Source of the DNA: Arthrobacter zhaoxinii
GTDB lineage: Bacteria; Actinomycetota; Actinomycetes; Actinomycetales; Micrococcaceae
Assembly: GCF_024385505.1 (NCBI RefSeq)
Contig: NZ_JANFLT010000005.1
Span: 62,001-126,000 of the forward strand
Reading direction: 5' to 3'
Length of the DNA stretch: 64,000 nucleotides
The notes below the pieces were generated by a model, which was given only the letters and a program-made list of their open reading frames with translations, searched no databases and had not been told where the DNA came from. This document shows, one piece after another, positions 26,646 through 35,203 of this stretch; the first letter of the stretch is position 1; each line of letters starts with the position of its first letter. The position numbers were made by a program, and so were the translations under genes.

Positions 26646-27653
26646 CTAGCTCCCCGCCCGGACCCGGTCCGCGAGCCGGTCGCTGAGCTCCATCCAGGCC
26701 GTGTCCAGGACCTGTTCCTGAGGATGGGCATCGTGCCACTGGACGATTTCGCGGGCCCCTTCGGAAAACGGGATCACCGCCCGGTAGTCCGGCACGAGGG
26801 ATTTGATCTTGCTGTTGTCGAAGATGACCGAATGGCTCTTGTCGCCCAGCAGGCCCGGGCCGCGCCCCGGATCATGGGCGGCAATGGTCTCCGATGCCAC
26901 GTGCACCAGCAGCGGCTCCGGAACACCGGCGGCCGCCGCCAGGGAACGGTACACGGCATCCCAGGGCAGGAACTCGTCGGACGTGATCGTGTAGCTCTCG
27001 CCGACGGCGGCGGGCCGCCCCAGGATCCCCACGAAGGCCTTCGCGAAATCCCGGCTGTGGGTCAGCGTCCACAGGGAGGTGCCGTCTCCATGCACCACCA
27101 CGGGCAACCCGGCGCGCAGCCGGTGGATGTCCGTCCAGTGCCCGGTCAGCGGCACCATTGTCGCGTCGTAGGTGTGGGAAGGCCGCACAATCGTGCCCGG
27201 GAAGCCCTCGCTGCGGTAGGCCCGCACCAGGACGTCCTCGCCGGCGATCTTGTCCCGGGAATACTGCCAGAACGGGTTGCGCAACGGCGTGGACTCACGC
27301 ACGGGGAGCCGAGCCGGGGGCTTCTGATAGGCCGAGGCCGAACTGATGAAGACATACTGACCGGTCCGGCCGCGGTACAGTTCCACCGCCGCTGCCACAT
27401 GTTCGGCAGTAAAGGACAGGAAGTCCGCCACGGCGTCGAACGTGCGGCCGCCCAGGGCGGTGCGCACAGCGCCGGCATCCCGAACGTCCGCGGAGAGCAC
27501 TTCGACGCCGGCCGGCACCGGGCGCAGCGCGGATACACCGCGGTTCAGCACGGTCACCCGGTGTCCGAGGCTGCAGGCGTGCTCGACGGCGGCGGAACTG
27601 ATCACGCCGGTGCCGCCGATGAAAAGCAGATCAAGTGCCGCGGGATGCGTCAT
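26646..27653 (-). CDS. NAD-dependent epimerase/dehydratase family protein
   Basis: A 335-residue extended SDR. The nucleotide-binding loop is IGGTGVISS (12-20), a GxxGxxS variant, followed by LNRG and DVRD, with the catalytic Tyr/Lys in QYSRDK. It resembles the NAD-dependent epimerase group that includes chloroplast-type mRNA-binding homologues. ATG 27653 is used. It diverges from an aldo/keto reductase gene about 115 bases away. The substrate is unknown. Confidence 0.87.
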   Translation of the reverse strand: MTHPAALDLLFIGGTGVISSAAVEHACSLGHRVTVLNRGVSALRPVPAGVEVLSADVRDAGAVRTALGGRTFDAVADFLSFTAEHVAAAVELYRGRTGQYVFISSASAYQKPPARLPVRESTPLRNPFWQYSRDKIAGEDVLVRAYRSEGFPGTIVRPSHTYDATMVPLTGHWTDIHRLRAGLPVVVHGDGTSLWTLTHSRDFAKAFVGILGRPAAVGESYTITSDEFLPWDAVYRSLAAAAGVPEPLLVHVASETIAAHDPGRGPGLLGDKSHSVIFDNSKIKSLVPDYRAVIPFSEGAREIVQWHDAHPQEQVLDTAWMELSDRLADRVRAGS

Positions 27654-27768
27654 TGCAGGTTTCCTTAGGTGGTTCCTTGACTGGGGGCGGGAGCCGGGCT
27701 TAGGTGGAGGTGCCCCGGCTCCCGGCTGCACCCAGCCTAGATGACCTCACCGCAGGAAAGGCACCGCC

Positions 27769-28614
27769 ATGACAGAGAGTCCCCGCACCGTTGTTCCGGA
27801 CCTGACACTCGGCAACTCCGTGCGCATTCCGCAGCTGGGGTTCGGTGTCTTCCAGGTTCCGCCCGGCCGGACGCAGGAAGTGGTGGAAGACGCCCTGGCC
27901 GCCGGCTACCGGCACATCGACACCGCCGCCGCGTACGGCAACGAGGCCGGCGTAGGAGCGGCCATCGCGGCGTCGGGCATTGAGCGGTCCGAGATCTTCG
28001 TGACCACCAAGCTGCGCAACGGAGACCAGGGCAGGGCGCGGGCCGCGTTCCTGGACAGTCGGCGAGCGCTGAACCTCGACGTCGTCGACCTGTACCTGAT
28101 CCACTGGCCGGTGCCCTCGCAGGGGATGTTTGTGCAGGCCTGGAAGGAACTCGAGGCGCTGTACCGCGACGGCTATATGCGGGCCATCGGAGTTTCCAAC
28201 TTCCTCATCGACCATCTGGATGCCCTGTATGAGCAGAGCCAGGTGCTGCCGGCCGTGAACCAGATCGAGCTGCACCCCGGGTTCCAGCAGGCGGCGCTCG
28301 CCGCCGAGACCATGTCCCGCGGCATTGCCGTGGAGGCGTACAGCCCGCTGGGGCAGGGGACTGAGCTGGCCGGAACTGAAGTGGCGGCGCTCGCTGGGAA
28401 GTACGGGGCCACCCCCGCACAGGTGGTCCTGGCCTGGCATCTGGGGTCGGGCCGGATCGTCATTCCCAAGTCGGCCAATTCCGAGCGGATGCGGGAGAAT
28501 CTCGCCGCGGCCGGACTCGAGCTGACAGAGGAGGAGCTGGCGGTCCTGGACGGACTGGACGGCGGCCGCCGGCTCGGCGCCGACCCGGCGACTGCGGACT
28601 TCAGCCAGTTCTGA
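27769..28614 (+). CDS. Aldo/keto reductase
   Basis: A 281-residue NADPH-dependent carbonyl reductase of the AKR5-like group. The catalytic tetrad is complete: Asp51 and Tyr56 (HIDTAAAYGNE), Lys81 (TTKL) and His112 (LIHWP). The NADPH-binding end reads IVIPKSANSERMREN. Members often reduce 2,5-diketo-D-gluconate or methylglyoxal in vitro; the physiological substrate here is not known. It is followed 28 bases later by a TfoX-like gene. Confidence 0.92.
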   Translation: MTESPRTVVPDLTLGNSVRIPQLGFGVFQVPPGRTQEVVEDALAAGYRHIDTAAAYGNEAGVGAAIAASGIERSEIFVTTKLRNGDQGRARAAFLDSRRALNLDVVDLYLIHWPVPSQGMFVQAWKELEALYRDGYMRAIGVSNFLIDHLDALYEQSQVLPAVNQIELHPGFQQAALAAETMSRGIAVEAYSPLGQGTELAGTEVAALAGKYGATPAQVVLAWHLGSGRIVIPKSANSERMRENLAAAGLELTEEELAVLDGLDGGRRLGADPATADFSQF

Positions 28615-28642
28615 CTGAAGCAGGCACTACCCGGGAGGAAAG

Positions 28643-28987
28643 ATGCGGCCGTCCCAGGAAGCGCTCGATCTCCTGCACGCCATCGCCGGCGAGCTGCAGG
28701 AGGACGGTCCGCTGACCGTCGGCACCATGTTCCGCAGCCCCGGGCTGCGTACCGGATCCAAGATCGTGGCCTTCCTCGGCTCGGGTGACTACCTGATCGT
28801 GAAGCTGCCGATGGTTCGTGCCCGGGAGCTCATCGCTGCCGGCGCCGCTACGCCGGTCACCATGGGTAAGCGCACCATGCGGGAATGGATCGAGGTGCCC
28901 GCCGCCGCGGACCCGGCAGCCACGGCGCGGCAGTGGACTGAACTGACCCGCGAGGCGCTGGAATATGTGCGCAGCCTTCCGGACTGA
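28643..28987 (+). CDS. TfoX N-terminal-like small protein
   Basis: A 114-residue soluble protein resembling the N-terminal domain of TfoX/Sxy and YjbR-type proteins: TVGTMFRSPGLRTGSKIVAF, then YLIVKLPMVRARELI and TMREWIEVPA. The TfoX name comes from competence regulators in gamma-proteobacteria, but the small actinobacterial members have no known role. GGGAGGAA lies before the ATG. It probably shares an mRNA with the aldo/keto reductase and is convergent with the SOS-box gene at 28990, only two bases apart. Confidence 0.72.
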   Translation: MRPSQEALDLLHAIAGELQEDGPLTVGTMFRSPGLRTGSKIVAFLGSGDYLIVKLPMVRARELIAAGAATPVTMGKRTMREWIEVPAAADPAATARQWTELTREALEYVRSLPD

Positions 28988-28989
28988 CC

Positions 28990-29319
28990 TCACCCGGCCT
29001 CCCGGGCAGTGCGGTCCCCGAGGGTTTCCTTGCGGGAGTTGTTGGTCCGGCGCGTCACCGCGGACGCCCACACCCAGGTGGCCCGCCGCAGCCCCGCGTC
29101 CTCCCAGAGCACCTGAACGGCACGGGAGGACCAGCTGCAGGCCTCGCCCTTCACCCGCTCCGCGGCTCCGGGGAACCGGATCCAGGCCCAGACCGGTACC
29201 CCGGGCACCGAGGTGGTGACCGGATTGTGCTCGAAGTCCAGTTCTTCCGGGGTAAGGCTGATCGGCTCGGCCCGCCGAGCATAGCGGGCCGCCAGCCGCT
29301 CGGCGGCGTCCTGGTTCAT
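28990..29319 (-). CDS. Unknown 109-residue protein under a LexA-type box
   Basis: I do not recognise this family. The protein is soluble and basic at the C-terminus, with two blocks: PEELDFEHNPVTTSVPGVPV and a Trp-rich part with VWAWIRFPG, CSWSSRAVQVLW and ATWVWASAVTRR. The frame is open upstream, but ATG 29319 fits the promoter: TATTTT (29332-29327 on the minus strand) is seven bases before it, predicting a leaderless mRNA, and the LexA box 29331-29346 lies between that -10 element and the -35 region. It diverges from an SRAP gene, which suggests a role in the DNA-damage response. The function is unknown. Confidence 0.7.
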   Translation of the reverse strand: MNQDAAERLAARYARRAEPISLTPEELDFEHNPVTTSVPGVPVWAWIRFPGAAERVKGEACSWSSRAVQVLWEDAGLRRATWVWASAVTRRTNNSRKETLGDRTAREAG

Positions 29320-29330
29320 ATTCTTAAAAA

Positions 29331-29346
29331 TAGAACATATGTTCGA
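29331..29346. promoter_or_regulatory. LexA (SOS) box between a 109-residue gene and SRAP gene
   Basis: TAGAACATATGTTCGA, with a perfect 12-base palindromic core GAACATATGTTC. It is 12 bases from the ATG of the minus-strand gene and 81 bases from the SRAP start, so it could control both. Confidence 0.85.
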
Positions 29347-29426
29347 AAGAAGGTAACCGGGGCCGGCGGCGCCGGGGTACCTGGCTTTCTCATCCCGGGG
29401 CCGGTCCATGGTGCACAATGGGTGCC

Positions 29427-30131
29427 ATGTGCGGACGTTACGTAATGGCAAGGGCGACCTCGGACCTGGTCTCGGCGTTCGCCGTCGAACAGACGGTGGG
29501 ACCGGATGTGCTGCCGTCCTGGAACGTTGCACCCACGGACGACGTGCGGATCGTCACCGAGCGGTTCTCCAACGAAGCGCCAGTGCGGCGGCTGGCGACG
29601 GCGAAATGGGGCCTGGTGCCGGTCTGGGCCAAGGACCCGAAGATCGGGTCCCGGATGATCAACGCCCGCCGCGAGACTCTCCTGGAGAAGCCGGCGTTCC
29701 GCAAGGCGGCGGTGAAACGCCGGGCACTGGTGCCGGCGGACGGCTACTACGAGTGGGAAAAGTCCGCGGATGGAAAGATCCCCACCTATCTGTACTCCGG
29801 GAAACAGGATCCGCTGGCGTTCGCCGGCCTGTACGAATTCTGGCCGGACCCGGCACTGCCGGAGGACCACGAACACAAATGGCTGCTGAGCGTCACCATC
29901 ATCACCACAAAGGCCACCGACGCCCTGGGCCACATCCATGACCGCACTCCGCTGATCATTCCGCCGGACCTCTACGCGGACTGGCTGGACACGCAGCTGA
30001 GCGGCGGGGCCGACGTCGCGCAGCTGCTCGACGCCGTACCCGAACCCACGCTCACCCCGCGTGTGGTCTCCACCGAGGTGAACTCGGTACGCAACAACGG
30101 GCCGCAGCTGATCGAGCCTGCGAGCGCCTGA
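29427..30131 (+). CDS. SRAP (HMCES/YedK) family protein, SOS-associated copy
   Basis: A 234-residue SOS-response-associated peptidase-type protein. These proteins cross-link covalently to abasic sites in single-stranded DNA through Cys2, protecting them during replication. ATG 29427 is required, because it places Cys at position 2 (MCGRYVMAR). The other active-site residues are present: Asn79 in MINARRET, Glu109 in GYYEWE, His in HIHDRTP, and the end VNSVRNNGPQLI. A LexA-type box lies 81 bases upstream. A second copy is at 43248. Confidence 0.93.
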   Translation: MCGRYVMARATSDLVSAFAVEQTVGPDVLPSWNVAPTDDVRIVTERFSNEAPVRRLATAKWGLVPVWAKDPKIGSRMINARRETLLEKPAFRKAAVKRRALVPADGYYEWEKSADGKIPTYLYSGKQDPLAFAGLYEFWPDPALPEDHEHKWLLSVTIITTKATDALGHIHDRTPLIIPPDLYADWLDTQLSGGADVAQLLDAVPEPTLTPRVVSTEVNSVRNNGPQLIEPASA

Positions 30132-30161
30132 CAGTCTGGCGCCAAAGCCGCCGCCCTCCGG

Positions 30162-31136
30162 TCACCAGGCGTAGTCCTCCGGCGCAGGGGAGTGCCCGGG
30201 AAAGATCTCGTCCAGCCGGGCCAGCGTCCCGGCATCGAGGGTAACGTCCAGGGCAAGCAGTGCCTCGTCCAGCTGGTCTTGCGTGCGCGGACCGACCAGC
30301 GGCGCGGTCACCGCCGGCTGGTGCAGCAGCCAGGCCAGGGCCAGGACTCCCGGCAGGATCTCCAGCTCCGCCGCCAGGTCCTCGTACTGCCGGATCTGCT
30401 CCCGGTGTTTCTCCAGCAGGTCCCGCACCCTGCCCTCGGCACGCCGCCCGCCGTCGTCGGCCTCCTTCTGCAGGATCCCGCCCAGCAGGCCGCCCTGCAG
30501 CGGAGACCACGGCAGGATTCCCAAACCGTACTGCTGCGCGGCGGGAAGGACTTCCAGCTCAACGGACCGGTTGATCAGGTTGTAGATGGATTGCTCACTC
30601 ACGAGTCCGGAGAAGTTGCGGCGGCGGGCGTTTTCCTGGGCGCGGGCAATATGCCAGCCGGCGAAATTGCTGCTGCCGTTGTAAATGATCTTTCCCTGCG
30701 CCACGGCCACTTCCATGGCCTGCCAGATCTCGTCCCAGGGTGTGTTCCGGTCCACATGATGGAACTGGTAAAGGTCAATGTAGTCCGTCTGCAGCCGCTT
30801 CAGGCTGGCGTCCAGGGCACGGCGGATATTCAGGGCGGAGAGGAACGTGTCATTGGGCCGCTCGCTCATGGAGCCGTACAGCTTGGTGCCCAGGACGGTG
30901 TCCTCGCGCCGGCCGCCGCCCTTGGCAAACCACCGGCCGATGATCTGCTCGGTCCAGCCCTTGCGCTCACCCCAGCCGTACACATTGGCGGTATCGAAAA
31001 AGTTGATGCCGGCGTCGCGGGCGGAGTCCATGATGGCGTGGGCGTCCGCCTCCTCGGTTTTCGGGCCGAAATTCATGGTGCCAAGGCACAGGCGGGATAC
31101 GGACAGGCCGGAGCGGCCGAGATGGGTATATTCCAT
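30162..31136 (-). CDS. Aldo/keto reductase (YghZ/Kv-beta-like)
   Basis: A 324-residue aldo/keto reductase of the AKR14/Kv-beta-like group. It starts MEYTHLGRSGLSVSRLCLGT, and the tetrad is Asp48, Tyr53 (FFDTANVYG), Lys85 (LGTKLYG) and His126 (FHHVD). The C-terminal NADP region is APLVGPRTQDQLDEAL. ATG 31136 is used. It lies convergent to the SRAP gene and divergent from the thioesterase-like gene. The substrate is unknown. Confidence 0.92.
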   Translation of the reverse strand: MEYTHLGRSGLSVSRLCLGTMNFGPKTEEADAHAIMDSARDAGINFFDTANVYGWGERKGWTEQIIGRWFAKGGGRREDTVLGTKLYGSMSERPNDTFLSALNIRRALDASLKRLQTDYIDLYQFHHVDRNTPWDEIWQAMEVAVAQGKIIYNGSSNFAGWHIARAQENARRRNFSGLVSEQSIYNLINRSVELEVLPAAQQYGLGILPWSPLQGGLLGGILQKEADDGGRRAEGRVRDLLEKHREQIRQYEDLAAELEILPGVLALAWLLHQPAVTAPLVGPRTQDQLDEALLALDVTLDAGTLARLDEIFPGHSPAPEDYAW

Positions 31137-31238
31137 CCGGCCAGTGTGCCCTGCGTTACGTTCCGGGGCCAGCCGTCCGGCGGCGCTGGGGTAGCCTGAA
31201 AGCTCCAATTTCCGCGAACGGCAGGGAGAAGCAGGCAC

Positions 31239-32024
31239 GTGGCTGAATCGTATTACCGTTCACTGGGCAACGGCGCCTATGAGGCAACCATCCACACCCA
31301 GGGTGCCTGGAATCCGCAGGAACAGCACATGGCACCGATTTCCGGCCTGCTGGCCCACTGCCTGGAACAGTTCCGTCCGCGGCCCGAACTGCGCATGGCC
31401 CGGATCAGCTACGACATTTTCGGGTTGATCCCCCGCACCACCTTCGAAGTGAAGACTTCCGTCCTGCGTCCCGGGCGCACCATCGAACTGGTGCAGGCCG
31501 AGATGGTGGCCGAGGGCCGCACCGCCGTGCGCGCCACCGCCTGGCGCATTGCCCGCGGCTCCACTGCGGACGTGGCCGCAGTGGAGGACGACTCCATGCC
31601 CGGCCCGGCGGAGGCAGGCAGCCACGAGGGTATGACCGCGTGGCCCGGCGCCTTTATCGAGTCCCTGGAGAAGCGGGCGCTGCCGGGGCTGCGACCGGGC
31701 CGCGGCCGGGCCTGGCTGCGCACCCCGCACGAAATGGTGGAAGGCCTGCCCACCTCGGACCTGGTCCGCCTGGTGGGGATGGCCGACACCGCCAACGGCA
31801 TCTCCACCCGCGTCCCGCCGGGAGGGGACAGCTACATTTTCCCCAACGTGGACCTGCAGCTGCATCTGCACCGGGATCCCCGCGGCGAGTGGCTGGGCCT
31901 GGATACCCGGGTCACCTTCGGCAGGGACGGCATCGGCCTGACCTCCACGGTCCTGCATGACATCCACGGACCGTTCGGGCGCAGCGAGCAGATCCTGACC
32001 GTCCGCCCGCTCGGCGGAGCGTAG
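31239..32024 (+). CDS. Thioesterase-superfamily (double hot-dog) protein
   Basis: A 261-residue acyl-CoA thioesterase-like protein with two hot-dog halves. The first half has ISGLLAHCLEQF and ISYDIFGLIPRTTFEVKTSV; the second has VRLVGMADTANGISTRV and WLGLDTRVTFGRDGIGLTS. GTG 31239 is the start. It ends three bases before the start of the lipoate-ligase-like gene, so the two are one operon and may both act on acyl groups. The real acyl substrate is not known. Confidence 0.85.
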   Translation: MAESYYRSLGNGAYEATIHTQGAWNPQEQHMAPISGLLAHCLEQFRPRPELRMARISYDIFGLIPRTTFEVKTSVLRPGRTIELVQAEMVAEGRTAVRATAWRIARGSTADVAAVEDDSMPGPAEAGSHEGMTAWPGAFIESLEKRALPGLRPGRGRAWLRTPHEMVEGLPTSDLVRLVGMADTANGISTRVPPGGDSYIFPNVDLQLHLHRDPRGEWLGLDTRVTFGRDGIGLTSTVLHDIHGPFGRSEQILTVRPLGGA

Positions 32025-32027
32025 CCC

Positions 32028-32768
32028 GTGCCCGCGGCCCTGGAGGTGTTCCGGCAGAAGGACTCCCTCGGCGCCGCCGCGGACCTGGACTTCGCGCTCG
32101 CCATGCTTGACTCCGTCCGCCGCGGCGAGCTCGGCCCCGCCCTGCGGATCTACCGCCCCCGCCCCACCATGGCGCTGGGACAGCGCGACGCGAAGCTGCC
32201 CGGCTTCGCCGCAGCGCAGGCTGCCTGCCGGCGGCACGGTTTCGAGCCGCTGGTCCGCAAGGCCGGCGGACGGGCCGCCGCCTACCACGGCGGCTGCCTG
32301 ATCCTGGACCATGTGGAGCCCGACGCCGATGCGCTCGCAGGTTCCCGACGCCGGTTCGCCGACTTCGGCGAGTTGCTGGCAGCTGCGTTCCGCAAAGCCG
32401 GGCTGACCGCCGGGGTAGGCGAAATCCCGGGGGAATACTGCCCCGGGGAGTTCACCGTGTACGGTCAGGCCCCCGGCGGGGAGCGGATCAAACTGGTGGG
32501 CACCGCCCAGCGGGTGGTCGCCGGCGGCTGGCTGTTTTCCTCGGTGCTGGTGGTGGACAACGCCGCACCGCTGCGGGAGGTCCTCACCGACTGCTACGCC
32601 GAACTCGGGCTGGACTGGGAGCCCGGCACTGCCGGCGCCGCCCGGGACCTCGCCCCGGAGGTGGATCTGGCCCAGGTGCAGGACGCCGTCCTGGCCGCCT
32701 ATGCCGGCTACGCACCCCTCGTCGACGGGTCCTTTCCCCGGCTGCGGGCGAGAGTTACGCAACACTAG
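32028..32768 (+). CDS. Lipoate-protein ligase A-like protein
   Basis: A 246-residue member of the biotin/lipoate ligase family (BPL_LplA_LipB). It has RPRPTMALGQRDAKLPG, VRKAGGRAAAYHGGCL, a variant of the RRxSGGGxVxH lipoyl-adenylate loop, and KLVGTAQRVVAGGWL, where the catalytic Lys is expected. It could attach lipoate or octanoate to E2 subunits, or act as an amidotransferase. The altered loop (AGGRAAAYH) makes the exact activity uncertain. The GTG start comes three bases after the thioesterase gene. Confidence 0.83.
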   Translation: MPAALEVFRQKDSLGAAADLDFALAMLDSVRRGELGPALRIYRPRPTMALGQRDAKLPGFAAAQAACRRHGFEPLVRKAGGRAAAYHGGCLILDHVEPDADALAGSRRRFADFGELLAAAFRKAGLTAGVGEIPGEYCPGEFTVYGQAPGGERIKLVGTAQRVVAGGWLFSSVLVVDNAAPLREVLTDCYAELGLDWEPGTAGAARDLAPEVDLAQVQDAVLAAYAGYAPLVDGSFPRLRARVTQH

Positions 32769-32867
32769 GCCCGAGGTGCTTCGTCCCCGGGGTTCCCGGC
32801 GATAGTGTTGATGGCGGTCAGCGGGCTTATTCGAAGCCGCTTTTTCATTCGTAACAAAGGAATTCCA

Positions 32868-33635
32868 TTGGGCTCAGACACCGTTGAAAACACTGCGCTG
32901 CGGCTGCGGGCGGTCCTTGAGATCCTCGCTGCAGAGGACCCGTCGGCTACCGGCAAGGTCAGCAAGGCGAAGGTACTCGGGACCGCACTGGACCGTGTAC
33001 CGCTTGCAGGACGCGAGGCGGAAACCCTGGCCAGCGGCACCACCCGCGGCGAGCGTGCCCTGGTGAATGCCACCACCAAGCTCGTCAAGGCCGGCTGGAT
33101 CCTCAAGGAAGCCCGCGCCGGCTGGAGCATCACCAACGAGGGCCGCCAGGCATTGAAGGACTTCCCGGAGCCGGCGCATCTGTCCGCCGCCCTTAACGGC
33201 AAGCCGGCACCCGAAGCAGTCTCTCCGGCTGAGGAAGTAGTGGAAGAGGCCCTGCGCGACGCCGTCGCCGTGCCGTCCGCTCCGGCGGAGCAGCACGGCT
33301 CACACCCGGAGACCGATATCCCGGAGCCGTCCTTCCCGCAGCCGCAGTCCGTGGCCCTGGCCGGCGACTTCGGCGCCGCGCTCGGCACCGAGGACTGGAA
33401 CCCGGCCGGCGCGCAGTTCGCCTTCGACCGCCATGACGAGCTGTGGAAGCTCACACTGGACCTGCCCGAAGGCACGTACGCCTACAAGGTGGCACTGAAC
33501 GGTTCCTGGGATGAGAACTACGGGTTCGATGCCCACCGCGACGGCGGCAACATTGAAATGCGGCATGCCGGCGGCCCGCTGACGTTCCTGTACGACCACG
33601 CCACGCACAACGTGGTCGCCAAGGTAAACGCCTAG
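32868..33635 (+). CDS. Winged-helix / pullulanase X25-domain fusion protein
   Basis: A 255-residue protein. Residues 1-105 look like a winged helix of the Mrr N-terminal type (ERALVNATTKLVKAGWILKE ... WSITNEGRQAL). An acidic Pro/Glu linker follows (about 106-165). The C-terminal 90 residues are an X25/CBM-like beta-sandwich of the kind found in pullulanases: ALAGDFGAALGTEDWNPAGA and LPEGTYAYKVALNGSWDENY. TTG 32868 is preferred over an upstream in-frame ATG, because AAGGA lies seven bases before it. There is no catalytic domain or signal peptide. It may be a sugar- or glycogen-responsive DNA-binding protein; that is inference. Confidence 0.8.
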   Translation: MGSDTVENTALRLRAVLEILAAEDPSATGKVSKAKVLGTALDRVPLAGREAETLASGTTRGERALVNATTKLVKAGWILKEARAGWSITNEGRQALKDFPEPAHLSAALNGKPAPEAVSPAEEVVEEALRDAVAVPSAPAEQHGSHPETDIPEPSFPQPQSVALAGDFGAALGTEDWNPAGAQFAFDRHDELWKLTLDLPEGTYAYKVALNGSWDENYGFDAHRDGGNIEMRHAGGPLTFLYDHATHNVVAKVNA

Positions 33636-35074
33636 GACGGACCCCCTCCCGGACCCGGTCCCTCGACCGGGTCCACGAGGATCCCCGCCGGTTCCCGTAC
33701 CCACCAGACCCGTTCGCGGCGCAGTTCCGCGGGCGTGGAAAAGCGGTAGCGGTAGACCCGGGCGCGGATCCAGCGGGGCGGCTCGCCGCCGAACGGATCC
33801 CTGCGCAGCAGGCGCAGGGCCCGGCGGTCGGCAGCGAGCAGCTTCCGCAGCAGCACCGGGAACCAGGCCCCGGAGGCACCCAGGCCCAGAAACCACATCA
33901 GCCAGTCCAGCCGCAGATGGTAGGGCGCGAACTGGCGCGGCATCCGGCGCGGGTCCCCGGGTTTGCCCCGAAACTCGTACTCCAGCCAGCGGGCGTCCGG
34001 CCCCGGCGGATCGTTGGTGCCCTCAATGACCACCTCGTTGCGGTGCCGGGTGATGCTGCCGAACGCGCCGTAGGCGTTGGACAGGTGCCAGCGGTTGAAG
34101 CTGGCATTCATCAGCTGGTCGCGGCGGACCAGGTTCTTCAGGGGTGCCCAGGCCCAGTACAGCACCGCCAGGGTCACGGCGCCGACGACGACGGCGAACG
34201 CCGCCGGGGTTGCCTCCGGATCGGGGGCGGCGAACTGAATCGAAGGAAGCACCGCCTGTACGGCCGAATCGCTGATCGCCGTGCACGCCAGCAGGATGGT
34301 CAGCACGTTCAGCCAGGCGAAGTTCCCCGAGAGGACCAGCCAGAACTGGGTCATCACCACCACCGCCGCGGCGATGGAGGCCACCGGCTGCGGGAAGAAC
34401 AGGAAGAACGGCACCACCAGCTGGGCGAAGTGGTTGCCCAGCACCTCCACCCGGTGCAGCGGCCGCGGCAGGTGGTGGAAGAACCAGCTGGCCGGGTTCG
34501 GCATCGGCTGGGTTTCGTGGTGGTAGTACAGGGCCGTGAGGTCCCGCCACACCCTGTCGCCGCGCAGCTTGATCAGGCCGGCCCCGAATTCCAGCCGGAA
34601 CACCAGCCAGCGGAAGGCCCAGAGCACCGCCACCGGTGCCGCGACGTCGTCGGAGCCCAAAAACGCGGCCAGGAATCCGGCCTCCAGCAGGAGCGATTCC
34701 CAGCCGAACCCGTAGAACGTCTGCCCAATGTTCACCACCGACAGGTACAGCCCCCAGATAAACAGGAAGGCCGCCATCGGCAGCCACCACGGCCCCGACT
34801 GCGGCACTCCCGCCACCAGCAGGGCGGCGCCGACGGCGCCGGTCCAGACGACGGCGAGCAGGAACCGGTCGGAGTAGTGCCAGTGGAAGAGGGTGGGGAT
34901 GCCCCGGCCCTTGATCCGGGCCAGGAACTGCGGTGCCGGCAGCAGTCCGTTCTCGCCCAGCAGCGCCGGGAACTGGGCGGCGGCGGAGAGGAACGCGATC
35001 AGGTAGACGGCGGCAATGCCCCGCTGCAGGACCTGGCGGGCGAATTCGTACCCTTCGGCGCTGAACCACTCCAT
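33632..35074 (-). CDS. Lipase maturation factor family membrane protein
   Basis: A 480-residue multi-pass membrane protein of the LMF1/LMF2-like family. It has about eight membrane segments up to residue 310, the characteristic YHHETQPMPNPASWFFHHLP loop, and after the membrane part NRWHLSNAYGAFGSITRHRN and RRMPRQFAPYHLRLDW. The animal proteins assist lipase folding in the endoplasmic reticulum; the bacterial role is unknown. The stop overlaps the stop of the X25 fusion gene by four bases (convergent). TACGCT lies eight bases before the ATG. Confidence 0.92.
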   Translation of the reverse strand: MEWFSAEGYEFARQVLQRGIAAVYLIAFLSAAAQFPALLGENGLLPAPQFLARIKGRGIPTLFHWHYSDRFLLAVVWTGAVGAALLVAGVPQSGPWWLPMAAFLFIWGLYLSVVNIGQTFYGFGWESLLLEAGFLAAFLGSDDVAAPVAVLWAFRWLVFRLEFGAGLIKLRGDRVWRDLTALYYHHETQPMPNPASWFFHHLPRPLHRVEVLGNHFAQLVVPFFLFFPQPVASIAAAVVVMTQFWLVLSGNFAWLNVLTILLACTAISDSAVQAVLPSIQFAAPDPEATPAAFAVVVGAVTLAVLYWAWAPLKNLVRRDQLMNASFNRWHLSNAYGAFGSITRHRNEVVIEGTNDPPGPDARWLEYEFRGKPGDPRRMPRQFAPYHLRLDWLMWFLGLGASGAWFPVLLRKLLAADRRALRLLRRDPFGGEPPRWIRARVYRYRFSTPAELRRERVWWVREPAGILVDPVEGPGPGGGPS

Positions 35075-35203
35075 GGCAGTCCAGCGTAGCTCCGGCCGCG
35101 GGCGGACGCTTCTATACCCGAAAGCGCCGCCGGTTCCTCCTGCCTGCCCCTCGGCCTACGCTGGAACGGTGGCAAAGCGCCAGGCCCTCAGGAGGTGCCG
35201 GAA

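Noticed and set aside
33917-35089. A 390-codon open frame opposite the lipase maturation factor gene
   Set aside because: Rich in Arg, His, Gln and Gly as expected for the complement of membrane-protein codons; no domain.
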